Made by a program: the position numbers and the translations under genes. The notes below the pieces were generated by a model. It ran no database searches, had not been told where the DNA came from, and saw only the letters and a list, made by a program, of their open reading frames with translations. Positions 13,041 through 24,904 of a DNA stretch of 64,000 nt are shown piece after piece; the first letter of the stretch is position 1, and each line of letters opens with the position of its first letter. This stretch comes from Anticarsia gemmatalis (lineage: Eukaryota; Arthropoda; Insecta; Lepidoptera; Erebidae). The stretch covers positions 6,386,001 through 6,450,000 of the forward strand of contig NC_134756.1 in NCBI RefSeq assembly GCF_050436995.1. Direction: 5' to 3'.

Positions 13041-13410
13041 TAATAATGTCCTCCTAGCCGATACGGCTACGGCGGTCAGTTTCATTGAAACTGGCCATCT
13101 GTGCAGGACTTTGTTTATAGTGTCCAAGTGTGTGCACAATACACAGGTACACTCTCTATTCCATCACTCTCATAGTTTGGTGGGACGGATAACCGACACG
13201 ACCAGTGAGAGGTCAGGCGCAGGACCGACGGCTTTACGTGCTCTCCGAGGCACGGAGGTCTTCGACCTCAACTTCCCAACTCCGGGCAATCTCTAAGAAA
13301 TTCTTAACAGAAAATCTCAGAAAAGACTTTTTGGCCCGACCCAGGATTCGAACCCGAGACCTCTCGCACCGCAGTCGCATATACTACCGACCGCGCCACA
13401 GAGGCAGTTA
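13041..13410 (-). mobile_element. tRNA-derived SINE (family 1), minus copy
   Basis: On the minus strand it begins CTGCCTCTGTGGCGCGGTCG and carries the exact B box GGTTCGAATCC (complement near 13346-13356). It then runs about 300 bp through a non-tRNA body to an (ATT)n tail. TTTTTTGAA stands on both sides (13032-13040 and 13412-13420), a target-site duplication. The copy at 25756-26131 is nearly identical, so this family was active recently. Body segment 13222-13255 is a core shared with the 5S-derived SINE. Confidence 0.85.
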
Positions 13411-13636
13411 ATTTTTTGAATAGGCACAGGCTATCAGTTAATACCGCAAGTAGAAAATCTCTTTAAAGTGCGCTACTAGACAGTAACGTATATAGAAAAT
13501 TGCGATACAGAAGTGTACAAAAATACCAAAGTAATCAAGCCTCTTGATACCCACTTGACACGTACACAATACAAGTACAAGTATAGTACAAAATACTGTC
13601 ATTAACAGACTGATTAAGATAAATTAAATACAATAG

Positions 13637-13894
13637 GCGCCCATAGCCAGTTGCGCTCACCGGTCGGTAAACGATCTGTGGGTTAAGCAACCGATGGCGC
13701 GGTCATTCCATAGATGGGTGACCACATAGTGGTATTTGAGCTGGGCGTCTCTGTGCTTCGGAGGGCACGTAAAAAGTTGGTCCCAGCTGTTGCCTACTAA
13801 TATAACAGTCGTTAAGCCATGTCAAAGGCCTCTCGGGCGGCTTGAACAACTTTGACACTAGGTTGTCCGCTAACCATACGACAAACAAACCAAC
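13637..13894 (+). mobile_element. 5S-rRNA-derived SINE, full-length copy
   Basis: The first ~110 bp follow insect 5S rRNA: CCATAGCCAGTTG, CACCGGT, CGATC, GTTAAGCAAC and AGATGGGTGACC correspond in order to 5S segments from the 5' part through the C box of the internal promoter. After this come the core CTGTGCTTCGGAGGGCACGT (13751-13770) and a tail ending ACAAACAAACC. A perfect 10-bp duplication AATACAATAG flanks it (13627-13636 and 13895-13904), showing retroposition. Related copies: 18365-18608, 17811-17876 and 50652-50747. Confidence 0.85.
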
Positions 13895-13904
13895 AATACA
13901 ATAG

Positions 13905-14960
13905 AGATTGTTAGTTATCGTTAGGGAGTACCTAGCAACTATCTACATTGTATGTACTACAGTCATTTCTTAGAAGTATCATTGTAATTATGAAGTACAA
14001 TCCGCAGAATGAGATTGTAACGGTAGACTGAAAACACTAGTTGTTTTCGTGATAAATCACGTAGACGAAAATCATTTATTTGTTTGTAAATTACAGTAAA
14101 TATTGTGAAGTATTTATGTGTGTTAAAAGATATTTCCATCTAAGGTATGAACATTTTACGCTAAGACTTAAATTTATAGGTCTTTTTATCGTTTTAATTC
14201 AGTTCTTATTTCATAATTTAACATTACATATTATTACAAGTCTTTCAATACGTCACATCACTAATTAACATCATATTATGATGTAAATATCATAAAATAT
14301 TTTTTGATAAAATTGTTAGTTTTATTTACAATATCCTAAAATATTATTCTTAGCAACAAGTCATGGGGAACTTTCAAACAAATACATAAAAATATTGCTG
14401 CAACGTTTTCAGCAGCAATACCGTAAATTTTCTTTCTTATTTTGTCTCTCTTTTGTCGTAATTTGTCCAAAATAAACATTTGTGTTTGATTTCATCTACT
14501 ACCATTTATATGTAACCCAATTTCTCAAAAATGACTGTACCTTGATAAAATCATAGCACATTATAAATAAAGTAGCAATCGAATTCAATGAGAGGTAACA
14601 ACAAAACGTGTTCCATGGCTTATAGAACACTATGGTTTCTATACTATCTATGGTAGTAATTGTGGGTCAGAGTAATGCGTACGTCACGACATCGACACAT
14701 TAATTGATAATCGAGTGCACTTGCGCGTGAGCAACGCACGCAGCAATTTGTTCTGTATCGACATGTAGCGTATCGGTTTAATAAATTGTATTTGCGTTTT
14801 ACACTTCGATATCGTGTTCGGACTTGATTTTGAATTGTATCTAATGGTTGTATCGGAAACTATGCCATTGATTTCTGGGCCGAATGATGGTTTGAGATAA
14901 TATAGCAGTAAATTGTGTGCGAAATGTGCCTACAACAATTAAATATATCTATGTAATTCG
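13905..14960. other. Spacer, no gene recognised
   Basis: A+T-rich, with one open frame at 14080-14268 that is compositionally hydrophobic and matches no family I know. It does not contain the b561 histidine motifs. Confidence 0.45.
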
Positions 14961-14967
14961 TTTGGAA

Positions 14968-15036
14968 ATACATACATACATACATAAAATCACGCTTTCT
15001 TCCAATATGGGTAGCAGGGACCAGAATCACTTGGTA
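14968..15036 (+). repeat. Short dispersed repeat with (CATA)n, copy 1
   Basis: (CATA)n is followed by AAATCACGC, a pyrimidine run and then CAGGGACCAGAAT..CTTGG. The same order occurs at 18959-19028 (minus), 24836-24904 and 31984-32036. I recognise it as a common lepidopteran intergenic repeat of unknown class. Confidence 0.6.
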
Positions 15037-15551
15037 CAATCTTTAAAATTTCCCTTACTTAATTCATACATCTTGTCATGTAGGATGTATTAGTTCCAAA
15101 AAAATACACTGAGTTAATTTTCCGTGTGAAAATTCCGAAACCCGATCGTCTTTGGTTGTTAGGTGCCTGTGCAGGTTGATTAAGTCTTTGGTGTTAGAAA
15201 TCGAAAAAAATACAATTGTTATGAAATAAGTCAGAGAACGTGAATCCATGTGAAACGTATAGATATATTTTGAATATTAAAATTATTGTACAATAGAATT
15301 TACTAAACCATCACAAATTATCTAGCAGTGACGAATCAACACGCAAAGTAAATGAGATAAATTAAAATAATAATACCAAGAATTGTAAAGAACTAATTAC
15401 AAATGGTAAAAACAGGAAACAAAACTACATCGCAAATTGTAGTCTATTCATAATTCTTTACGAAGTGATGTTACTTTTACATGGAGATGTATGTTACTGC
15501 GCCATGAAAATTATCGTACTCGTAAATATAACAGTGGACGATTTGTTTAAG

Positions 15552-15845
15552 CTTTATTTGTAACCCATGGCTGTCCCACTTCTGGGCAAGGGTCTCTTCC
15601 CTAATTCGGGGCTGGGCCTTCAGTTCGCTGGCCAAGTGCGAGTTTAGGACTTTGCATGCCCTCAAGATTTTTTTAAAGGACAGCAATGTAGTCAAGACTT
15701 TACCACGATGTTTCCCTTCACCGTGAGAGCAAGAGTGTTAATGTTATTATTTTTAATACACAAGTCATTGCCACTGGTTCGAACCGTCAAGCAATTGCGT
15801 GGGAGGTGCCATCTTATACCACTCGGCTATCACTGCTATATAATA
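15552..15845 (-). mobile_element. tRNA-derived SINE (family 2), second copy
   Basis: On the minus strand it starts GTGATAGCCGAGTGGTATAA (A box) followed by a B box GGTTCGAACC at about 15774-15785. It ends near CCCAGAAGTGGGAC. The body matches the copy at 7449-7765 (TTGCATGCCCTCAA, ATG TTTCCCTTCACCG and TATACCACTCGGCTATC on the plus strand). No clear target duplication, and several indels mark it as older. Confidence 0.75.
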
Positions 15846-15849
15846 TTAT

Positions 15850-16923
15850 GTAGTATTGTAAATAATTACTTTACTTATTTTTATACATTAATAGTCTGTA
15901 TTTTGTTTTTACTAAACTATACTCACTGCATAAACACTAAAGACCCAGATTTAATTTTTACTTCTATTCTATAACCAAAGTGTGCAAACAAACTAAGCTT
16001 AAAAGTGCACCTACCGTCTCTAAGCTTCTCGGCAATATGCCAAATAGGTGCACGTTCCCAAAGTAGTCATTAGCTTTGATAACGACGCAGTTTTAGACCA
16101 CTAATACTCAGGTCACGTAGAAAAATTTTGTGTTTAAAAAAATACCAAAATGCATTATATTGGAATTAGGACTATGACTGATATCGGAAGACAGGTGTCT
16201 CGCCCTGCACTTTATCATTTTTATATCTCAGAAGGCTTAGGTCGCCGCGGCGATATTTATTTTGAGATCAAGATCACTTGAATATCAACTCAAAATAAAC
16301 ACACTGTTTTTTTAAAGAAAATTCTAGATTTTGTTACAGTATTGAGAAAAGGTATTTACTATTTTGTTAACGGATACGACACATCGTAATCTAAGCTAAT
16401 TCATGCCTATCGATACCACAGCGGAACAATATTGTAAACTATTTACAGCATTCTTACGCTACATAACAATGAGCAATTGCCATAAAATATTGATACCTAT
16501 GAACATAGTTCCATTACATATATCTAATCTTATCGTAACATTTTTGGTTTTTTCGTAATGCATTATCGTATCAAAAATAATATTAGTTACGTCTACATTA
16601 TAATATCGATAAGTTATCGTCTCGTATCGTCATGTAAATCATGTGTTTCCTTCACTATACAATTCACCACACACGCCATTACAAACACACTTTAGGAACG
16701 TGACTTAGATTTTTTCCTTGGCATTGGCATTCTCATACTATATCGTTTGTAAGAATACATCTACTGATGGCGAGTAAAGTCATATCATATCGCTAGTCTC
16801 TGATAATTTATCTACAATTATTATGTGTATGTCATCGGCTGTCGGTTTCATTCTCTGACGGGAATCCAAACTAGGAGTTAGGATTTTTATTTTTATATTA
16901 ATTTAAATTAAATTTTATACATC
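15850..16923. promoter_or_regulatory. Upstream region of b561 gene 2
   Basis: About 1 kb without a gene. An insect-initiator-like TCATTC lies near 16849, some 75 nt before the gene 2 ATG, inside TTTCATTCTCTGACGGG. I see no TATA box at a matching distance, so the start site is only a suggestion. Confidence 0.3.
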
Positions 16924-19900
16924 ATGGATATGAATGGGACTGAAAATGGGGCTTCGAAGTCTAACGGGGGGTCTACGTTGTCATCAAATCAATACAAATT
17001 GAAGACTTTTCTGTCATCATTGAATTTGTTGGCTCATGTTCTAATAGGGATTGTCGTCGGTGGGTCTTTGATGTTCTCGTTCAGAAATGGATTACCTATC
17101 GGAGCTACGCCTATACACATTGTGCTATGTGTCCTAGGGGTAAGTGTATTTTTATTTTTCGTATTTGCTTTGTTGACTAAAAGAATGTGTGGAATGTGCA
17201 TTTATTCCGAATTTGATGGATAATAGTTTAAAAAAACAGTCTTACCATATTCTTTAAACAATATGATGAGTGATGACAGTTAAATTAAGATATTTAAGTG
17301 AAAAAAATAATAATAAAGCGTTTATTTTAAAACAAGTTACATTGTTTTATTATATTTATTTTTCAAGTTAACATCTTGTTAAATACGTGTAATTGTCATT
17401 TTCTTGGTGTAATTATATTTTAAATACAACTAAAGTCATCAACCTGTCGTTATATGTCTCGTAAAATCTTTTATTAGGTAGTTTAAATGGTTCTGCGTTA
17501 ATTACTTTCTTTATTGAAACAAAATTAAATGCAATTAGCAAATGTTTGTTTTACGACAAACCTGGGTGGTCCAATCTTAAAATATTTTATCATCTCTCGT
17601 TGCCCTTCCAGTTCTTTAAACATATCTATATATGTATAATAAGGGCATAATAATCACGTAAACGAACGGTTTTAAGAACTCGAATGCTTGTTTAATTTTT
17701 AACAAATACTTTCTACCATTGAATTAAGAATATATTTACTATAATAATTTTTGGACAACTTTTTAATTACATCTCTAGAATTTTTTAAAATTATTTCTTC
17801 TATTATATCGGGTGGTTAGTGGTCAACCTAGTGTCAAAGTTATTTAAGCCGAACGAAAGGCCATTGACATATGTTTAAATTAAACTTGCTTACATAAAAA
17901 ATATTGTTTTTTTAAAACCTTATTTCAAAAGTTGGTTTTTAATATCTGAAATGTACCTAGAAAATTTTTCGTATTTATAGCTGTTTTTCTTTATAATATT
18001 TTTCAATTGTTAACAATTATATTTTGATCTCCACAGTATCAACTCCTTATGGCTGAAGCCATCCTCAGTTTGTCTCCAAATAACGGCTGGTCACTGCACC
18101 TGAGGCTGGTGGACAAAAGACGAGCACATTGGATTCTTCAGATCGTCGGGTCTGGACTTGCCATCGCTGGCAGCTTCATCAAGATCCTAGACAAGAGCGT
18201 GCATTGGAATACTTATCACGGACAGTTTGGTGAGTACTAAATATATTTATCCACACCTTTGCTAAAGCACTGTTGAGTAAACATGTTATACTGTTCTACC
18301 ATCACTCACGGTGTCTCGCGTACAAGTACAGTACCTCGATTCTCTACCACTATCGACTACCGACTATCTATCTATCTATCGTATGGTTAGTGGTCAACCT
18401 AGTTTCAAAGTTGTTCAAGCCGCCCGAGAGGCCTTTGACATGGCTTAACGACTGTTATCTTAATTGAGAACAACCGGGACCGACTTTTTACGTGCCCTCC
18501 GAAGCACGGAGACGCTCAGTTCAAATACCACTATGCGGTCACCCATCTATAGGATGACCGCGCCAACGGTTGCTTAACTCACAGATCGTGTACCGGCCGG
18601 TGAGCACAACCGACAACCGGCTAGCTTTCGAAATTTTGACATTTAGAATGTACTGCCATAACATTTCCTACGACACCCGTCAGAGGCGCTGATCAGATTT
18701 TCATACAAAATTTCTGGATGACAGGTCGGTTGTCGGTAGTCGATAGTAGTAGAGAATCGAGCTGGTAGGCCTGCGTAGGTAAGGCTGTGATTACGCTTGT
18801 ATGTGTGGTAGCTACCTTATAGAAGAACCATAGTAAAGTTAATCATTAATTGAATTTAAAGCAACTGGTAGCAGGTCAAGGTGGTAGCTCTAAAGTATTA
18901 TAATTTGGATTATCGATCAGTTAATAAGTCATTTAATTTCATTTATTTATAAGTTTGCAAGGTACCAAGAAGCATTCTTTAGTCTCTGCCTTCTCCTACA
19001 GAAAAAAGGCGTGATATTATGTATGTAGTTTATCTATCGGAGAGACCATCTGTATGGTGGTAAAACCGACACTTACGCGACTATTATGTTTATGCTGCAG
19101 TTGTATAAAACAAGTTAAAATGAGTCGGGGATTAACACGAGCGTGGATTATTTGTCATTGGTTGTGAGTCCGCGTGATACCACAAAAGATAAAATATAAT
19201 GAGTGATCACTGATCGCATTACATTATGTGACACAAAATATTATAAATAATAAATACTTTGCAGATTTTAGTATCCACGTGGTTTAAGTACTTTTGTTTG
19301 GTGCATAACAAATAATTTTAAATCAACATGTTTCCATATAGAATAAGCAAATTAACGTAACAATAAGAACAATACTATGTATTTACCGCACCATTTATCA
19401 TATTTTACTGTTTTGCAAATCAATTCACACTTCAATGGATTCTAAGTTATCAACAGCTGTTTATTTACGTTATCCAGATGTTTTATATTGATTACGAAAA
19501 CTAGGTTTCAGGGAATCCCAATCGACATATAGAATTAATACAACCGCTTCTATTGTTTAAGTGATAACGCATGTAGCAAGGTAGTACCAGGTTTTATTCC
19601 TGGATAGAGCAATAGTTATTGGGTGATTTAGTTTATCAAATCTTAATTAAGACGGGAGTTTGGGTAACACATTCAGTGGATAATAGTCTCGGCATTTTTA
19701 AATTAAAAACAGCTTTGTTCTTGTGTTATCAGATTGGAAAAAGAAGATAGAATTTCCTGAATATCTTGTTTCTCTACATACTTTGTTCAACTAATTTATA
19801 AACATTTCGTTTCACAGCGCTCGTGGCTCTAGTCTTCACAGTGGTGTCCATGGTCAACGGCCTCACATCTCTCTGGGCATACGAACTGCGAAGATCTCTC

Positions 19901-20122
19901 CGCCTTCCCGCCAACTTGTCAAAGCTGACCCACATTTGCTTCGGTATCGTTGGCTTCGTCACAGCCGGCATTGCCCTCTGCTACGGGTTTGAAAAAGGTT
20001 CCTTCAGAGGCTGGATCGGTGATGCAATGGCTTACACCCTCATCGGCTTCGTGTCTTGTTTCACTTTCATCATCATCATTGATCCCTTTATCACATTCTT
20101 CACAAAGATTAGAAGCAATTAA
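16924..20122 (+). CDS. Cytochrome b561-domain membrane protein, gene 2 (CYB561D2-like)
   Basis: Exons 16924-17139, 18037-18229 and 19818-20122 encode 237 residues, with GT-AG introns in phases 0 and 1 exactly as in gene 1. The ATG has A at -3 and G at +4. A hydrophilic N-terminus of about 25 residues, rich in N, G and S, precedes six predicted helices (about 29-52, 62-83, 102-124, 136-157, 173-195 and 205-228). Predicted haem ligands are His65 (PIHIVLC), His103 (KRRAHWILQ), His133 (TYHGQF) and His175 (LTHICFG). The loop between helices 4 and 5 is basic (YELRRSLRLP). It is closest to gene 1 and lies 5.2 kb downstream of it on the same strand. The role is transmembrane electron transfer by family; donor and acceptor unknown. 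Intron 2 (1588 bp) contains a MITE split by a 5S-derived SINE. AATAAA at 20267-20272 lies 145 nt after the stop. Confidence 0.9.
17811..17876 (-). repeat. 3' fragment of the 5S-derived SINE in intron 1 of gene 2
   Basis: GGTTAGTGGTCAACCTAGTG and the following CAAAGTT..AAGCCG..AGGCC..TTGACAT match the tail half of the element at 13637-13894 in reverse orientation. The 5S-like head is missing. Confidence 0.6.
18329..18765. mobile_element. MITE copy 2, split by a 5S-derived SINE, in intron 2 of gene 2
   Basis: The left part (18329-18364) and right part (18615-18765) together match the 189-bp element at 3006-3194, including the CTACCACTATCGACTACCGAC end and the GTCAGAGGCGCTG interior. The gap is the SINE described separately, so the MITE is the older insertion. 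Confidence 0.75.
18365..18608 (-). mobile_element. 5S-rRNA-derived SINE, nested copy
   Basis: On the minus strand it starts TGTGCTCACCGGCCGGTACA, continues with GAGTTAAGCAACCG and ATAGATGGGTGACCGC (5S-like), then the core CCGTGCTTCGGAGGGCACGT, and ends in a (GATA)n tail. ACCGAC at 18359-18364 and 18609-18614 is the target duplication. The 5' end is slightly shorter than the copy at 13637. Confidence 0.8.
18959..19028 (-). repeat. Short dispersed repeat with (CATA)n, copy 2
   Basis: On the minus strand: TACATACATAATATCACGCC, a pyrimidine run, then AGAGACTAAAGAATGC. Same family as 14968-15036. Lies in intron 2 of gene 2. Confidence 0.6.
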
Positions 20123-23100
20123 TATTTGTAAAAGTCTAGGTGAAGTTTCGTGATTTAAATGCACAGGAAATTATTGACCAGTTTTCTAACCTATTGTTAA
20201 AAAAGTAAGAAATTTACTAGTCTTTCGCCTGCCTATGCCAAATATAAGTAACATTCTTATAGATGTAATAAAATTAGTTTAAGATAATTTATAATATGTT
20301 AGGTAAGTACTAGTACATTTAAGTAAAGCATGTATAAAACAACGTATAACGTATTTCATAAAATATTTTTGTACTTCTTTAACAAGACACCATATGCTTT
20401 AATTGACAATTAAATATGAATATAATAACACCTGTTCTCTTTTAATACCATAATCCCGTAAGTCTGATATTCTCTAAAAGAATCAATCCAATGTCTAATT
20501 TGAATGATGATTGATTACAGTATTACGATATGAATAAATCATAAAACTTAAAATTTTATACACTACCATCGTTTTATCTTTCATTCGCACATTTTTGCAC
20601 ACGCAAACACTTAAAAATGTATCGCAACAATATAAATTCATTATAAATAAAGGAGGCTTAAGAAAAACAAAAAGCGATATCGTTAAATTCGATTGGGACA
20701 GGTAGGTAAGCGATCACCGCGGATAACTAGTCGGTGCGCTACCAACTATCTTTATGGCATCTAAACATATAAAGGAAACTCGGAGAAGACTAATGGCCTT
20801 CGATACGCACATTCTGGAATAGAGTATTGTTGCCATTGCTAATGTTCGAGATGTACGACCATATCTTTTGATAAATGCGACACTATGTGCAGGAGTGTGC
20901 GGACCTTTGACCGGCGGCCCACTGCGACATTATTCGTATTCTATCGGCGGTTTCACGGATCCACAAACGGTGCGACATGACGTATGCCGATATTACATTA
21001 TCAAACGCTCTCATGACACTAACAAGATTAAGTGCTAACACTCTATAGAGAATTTATCGTCGGCCTCTGTTACCTACGCTCGATATGCAATGTATTACTT
21101 TGGACAAATCTTGCGTAAGAAATAGAGATCGAAGATAACGGAGGCTCGTGACATATAACTGCGACCAAATAATGTTTCCCTGAAAATCAACGTTATATTT
21201 ACTTGGTTGGTCGTGTAAGACCCTGCAATGCAGTTAAATGCGGTAAAAGTTTGTCTAAGAAACAGCGTGTAATTTTAAAATAACTAGTTATGAGTTTTTT
21301 CCAGTCGTGTCCACGTTCCTTGCTGCTCGGTGATATTCGAAGACTTTATTCAAAGAATATAATGAAACTATTTTGCAAAACAGAAACTAGTTTTCTATTG
21401 TATCTGCATATACGCTTACGCTGATGCAGAAGCGATTATAAATTATTAGTGAATAAGAATCGAACGAGTATTCACTTTTTATGTTTATTTACAATACTGC
21501 AATTACATTGTATACCATACTGGGTTGTTTATGATGCCAAATACATCTAACGTTCTTATTTAGCATAAATCACTAGGGCTTATTTTCATTGTTGAAGTTT
21601 AATAAAAAGAAACCAAAGGACGCGTCTATATTTTTAATTCTGTGCAATTGAAATTAATGAATTTTAAATTTCTGTCCTCAAATATGGATCAACATCAGAA
21701 GGTACCTTAAATGTTTTTCTTTTACAATTTTTAAAGCTGCTTTTTATGTGCTGTTGCTTTCTAATGCATTTTCATACAGTTGTCATAGTGATTGTTTACA
21801 TTACGTCGCGGCCGGTCAATCAACCGCTTATCGTAATAATAAAACCCTTTGCCCTTATCAGATTAAAATGTCTATCGTATTTGCTTACAGCTTAAACGAT
21901 AAAAATGATGTCTTTCGGAGAATGCACTTCACTAAAAGTGCTAGTACAATCATGGGAAAAACTTAACAATTATGTACAAAACTCTGAAACAAATATGTTG
22001 TCCTTGCTATTATTATATAATACTTTATTTTTGCGATAAGTCTTGTGTTTTTAAAACTAAGTTATCAGGTAGATATAATCTCATAATACCAATCACCTAA
22101 TTACCTGATTTCGGAACTCGTCAATAATATATCAGCATACGATTTTACATTCAATATTTCCGTATATTTTGGTGTCGTAGGTACATTAAATACAGCTGCA
22201 AAATATTTCATTTATTAATGAGTTATATCATTACGATATTCTTTTTTGCATCCTGGTTGGGTGCGGAGCGCTAATCTGAAACTGATTGTGTGAAACGTAT
22301 GTTTCTTGAAATTGTTTATCAGTCAATACCTGTCTTATATCCAATTATTCTTAAAAACCTGGAAAACTTTTAAATCACACAGTTCTTATACACACTAGGG
22401 CTACATACACACTTCATTGACACGATGTTAAGTCGATAAATAATATTGCCGTACATATTGCACAATAATAATATTTACTTTTGTTTAGGGCTTAAATTGT
22501 GCAACACTTTTGACAGCTTTAAATGCACAGTGACGATCAATTTATTTTTGGAAATTTATTGCGCAATATTATTGTAAGGTTTAAGGACGAACTATTTATA
22601 AAATATTAGATAATCATATGCAACTATTAGAATGTAGAGTTTATTAGAGAGGTAACCTGTAACTAGTGCAGATAAATAAACGTAGCCGTAATTATTGTAC
22701 GGCAAACGACTTGTTGATTGCATTGTATGCAAATTGCTTAAATGCACTACATTATTGTTGGTATAATATTGTTGTGGTCTTACGAAGGACACAATACTGT
22801 GTAGTTGTAGTAGTAAGTGTAGTAACCCGTTGATTTACGTCCATGCATTCTTGCTTCGATGTCTAACAAACAAAGCGACATAATCTTGTGACACTTTCAC
22901 GGAATGGGAATGTATATGGGGATTGCTAACACGGTACTTTTATAGTTCAGCAGATTGATGTTTTGCAACTACATGCTGCATTGAGTTTTATGTAACGTGT
23001 AGCGTTCGATTGTGATTTAAAAATTGCATCGTTTACACGTAATTGCGTTAAGAACGCACATGCCAACATCTGCTTTGATAGTGCAGCGTCAAAGCGCGTC

Positions 23101-23247
23101 AAGCCATACTACAATCAAATAACAATTTGATTGCTGCATAACCTAATACAAGCAACAAAAACCTCTGCTATATTCTATCCGAAAAATTAAACTCGCAAAC
23201 TGTGCCATAGCATATAATAGAAACACACTTGCAGTTTGGTTTAGACC
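20123..23247. other. Spacer between convergent genes 2 and 3
   Basis: Contains the gene 2 polyadenylation signal (20267-20272). A slightly GC-richer patch at about 20880-20995 has no coding frame I trust. The open frames at 21748-21966 and 22592-22792 show no family motif. No repeat with a second copy in the window was noticed. Confidence 0.45.
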
Positions 23248-24575
23248 TTAGAACTTTAGTCTCAACACGCATTTCATCAGTGTTGTTATAAAAATGCACA
23301 ATGTATAACAAATTACGAAACCTGTTAAAATATACACGAATGGTTGATCAGCCCATTCTTTGAACTCTTCGGTGAAGAAACCGAAACACAGACAGATAGA
23401 GGACGTGATAAAAGTTGGAAGACCAAAGCTCATGTGGAGTATTTTAATTTTGCCGGCTTGCTGAAGACCAAGCGGGCCCGTAATTACGCATATTAACGTA
23501 AGAGCAACTGTGATGAAACCTGAAAAGAGGAAAATGGTTATAAAAGCTTTAAGTATTGCGGAGTTGATGATTCTCAGGGTTCCGTACCCAAAGGGCAAAA
23601 ACTGTACCCTTTAATTGAGCCTCCGCTGTCTGTCCGTCTGTCACCAGGCTGTATCTCATAAACCGTAATAGCCAGGAAGCTGAAATTTTCACAAATGTTG
23701 TATTTCCGTTACCGCTATAACAATTATACATATTAAAATAAAAAAACGCGGTTCTCCGTACAATAAACGTGTCATTTTCGTATTTTTTTTGGTACGGAAT
23801 AGGCTTTATTTGAGCCTTACATGTACCCACCTTACATGTAATATTGAGTTAGTCAGCACAACCTACTATTACATCATTATGGATACAAAGATAATTACCT
23901 GTTGTACTATGAATACTTAAAGTCAATCCTCTCGATGCAAATATAGCAGCCATGCCGATGCCTGCGCAAGTGACGCCGCACAGCTGCAGTACTATGTGAG
24001 TGCACTTTCTATGAGTGAGACGAAACGGTGCCGACCAACCGTTCATGTAACTGAGGCTTAGTATCGCTTGTGCCGAGAAGAATTGATACTGAAATTGGTA
24101 AATTGAATATTAAATGATATTAAGAAAAAGTTGCTTTTGATCCCTGCAGTGTAAAAAAAGCAAATATACATTATATCTATACAGAACATCTTAATTTAAA
24201 TTTCATCACATAAACCCATAAAAACATTTCCTATCATATGACTAGGATCCCAGCACCATGTAATTGTGGACCATTATGCTATCATTTGGGATGGGTGTCA
24301 TACTGTTAATCTTTGAGCATTTCCCTTGCTTTTTCCGTTTCTTCATGTTAAAAATGATAACTTACCGCCAAAGTACATAGACAGACATGGATATCTTTCG
24401 CACGTAGAGCGTACATACAAGATGCCATTACTGTGGCCCCAATCATTACATGAGATATACCTACAAAAACTGCAAAAATCACTGTTCGCCAATATTCTCC
24501 TCGACTTTCAATAACTATTAATTTTATAGGAGCAAATTTTAAATGGCTCCTTGAAGAATTTTTCGTTAACTCCAT
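23248..24575 (-). CDS. Cytochrome b561-domain membrane protein, gene 3
   Basis: Minus-strand exons 24575-24366, 24088-23899 and 23519-23248 encode 223 residues, the shortest of the four. Introns are 277 and 379 bp, GT-AG, phases 0 and 1 as in the other copies. The ATG has A at -3 and G at +4. Predicted ligands: His63 (DIHVCLC), His101 (KCTHIVLQ), His130 (SIHSTTG) and His162 (ILHMSFG). The AILSLS..NGWS segment of exon 2 is shared with gene 2, while the N-terminal PIKLIVIE is shared in pattern with gene 4 (PVKIILVE). The loop between helices 4 and 5 is short and less basic (PLGLQQAGKIK). An open frame extends the last exon upstream to 23598, but that part is intron carrying a repeat. The family role is electron transfer across a membrane; the substrate is not predictable. 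Confidence 0.87.
23575..23801 (-). repeat. Dispersed repeat filling intron 2 of gene 3
   Basis: It begins CAGGGTTCCGTACCCAAAGG and includes CTGTCTGTCCGTCTGTCACC and AGGCTGTATCTCATAAACCG. It ends near GGTACGGAAT, which is inverted relative to the GTTCCGTACC start. I recognise this phrase order as a high-copy repeat of lepidopteran and other insect genomes. It occupies about 60% of the intron and stops about 53 bp from the exon 3 acceptor. Strand is arbitrary. Confidence 0.65.
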
Positions 24576-24835
24576 TTTATTTCTTTTCCTTTGTGGATAG
24601 GCTGAACCATTGTTAAACGCGTTAAGTAAAATCCCCCCTATAATTATTTTTTATTAGGATATTTTACAAATTTCATACATTTTATAACCTCACATTGCTC
24701 GACATAAAGTCCAAACGTCAAATTTATCTAAAAGCAATTGACAAGAGCCGATATAGAGACGAAGTGCAGAGACAAATATTACTCCTTTAGTAGCAACAGC
24801 AACTTCCATTCCAGAGTACATCTTCCTGTGTTCCG
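24576..24835. promoter_or_regulatory. Upstream region of gene 3
   Basis: Non-coding stretch upstream of the gene 3 start on the minus strand. No TATA box or initiator stands out, apart from GGTTCAGCC near 24600 read on the minus strand. Confidence 0.25.
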
Positions 24836-24904
24836 TACATAATACATACATAATATCACGCCTTTTTCTCATAGGGGTCGTCAGAGACCAAAGAACGCTA
24901 CTTG
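24836..24904 (+). repeat. Short dispersed repeat with (CATA)n, copy 3
   Basis: TAATACATACATAATATCAC, GCCTTTTTCTCATAGGGGTC and CAGAGACCAAAGAACGC follow the family order seen at 14968 and 31984. Confidence 0.6.

Noticed and set aside
13646..13760. A functional 5S rRNA gene
   Set aside because: Similarity stops before the 5S 3' end, many bases differ, and the sequence continues into a SINE body flanked by a target duplication.
23520..23598. Extending gene 3 exon 3 upstream to an ATG at 23598
   Set aside because: The b561 alignment, the acceptor at 23520-23521 and the phase-1 join to exon 2 show this part is intron, largely repeat.
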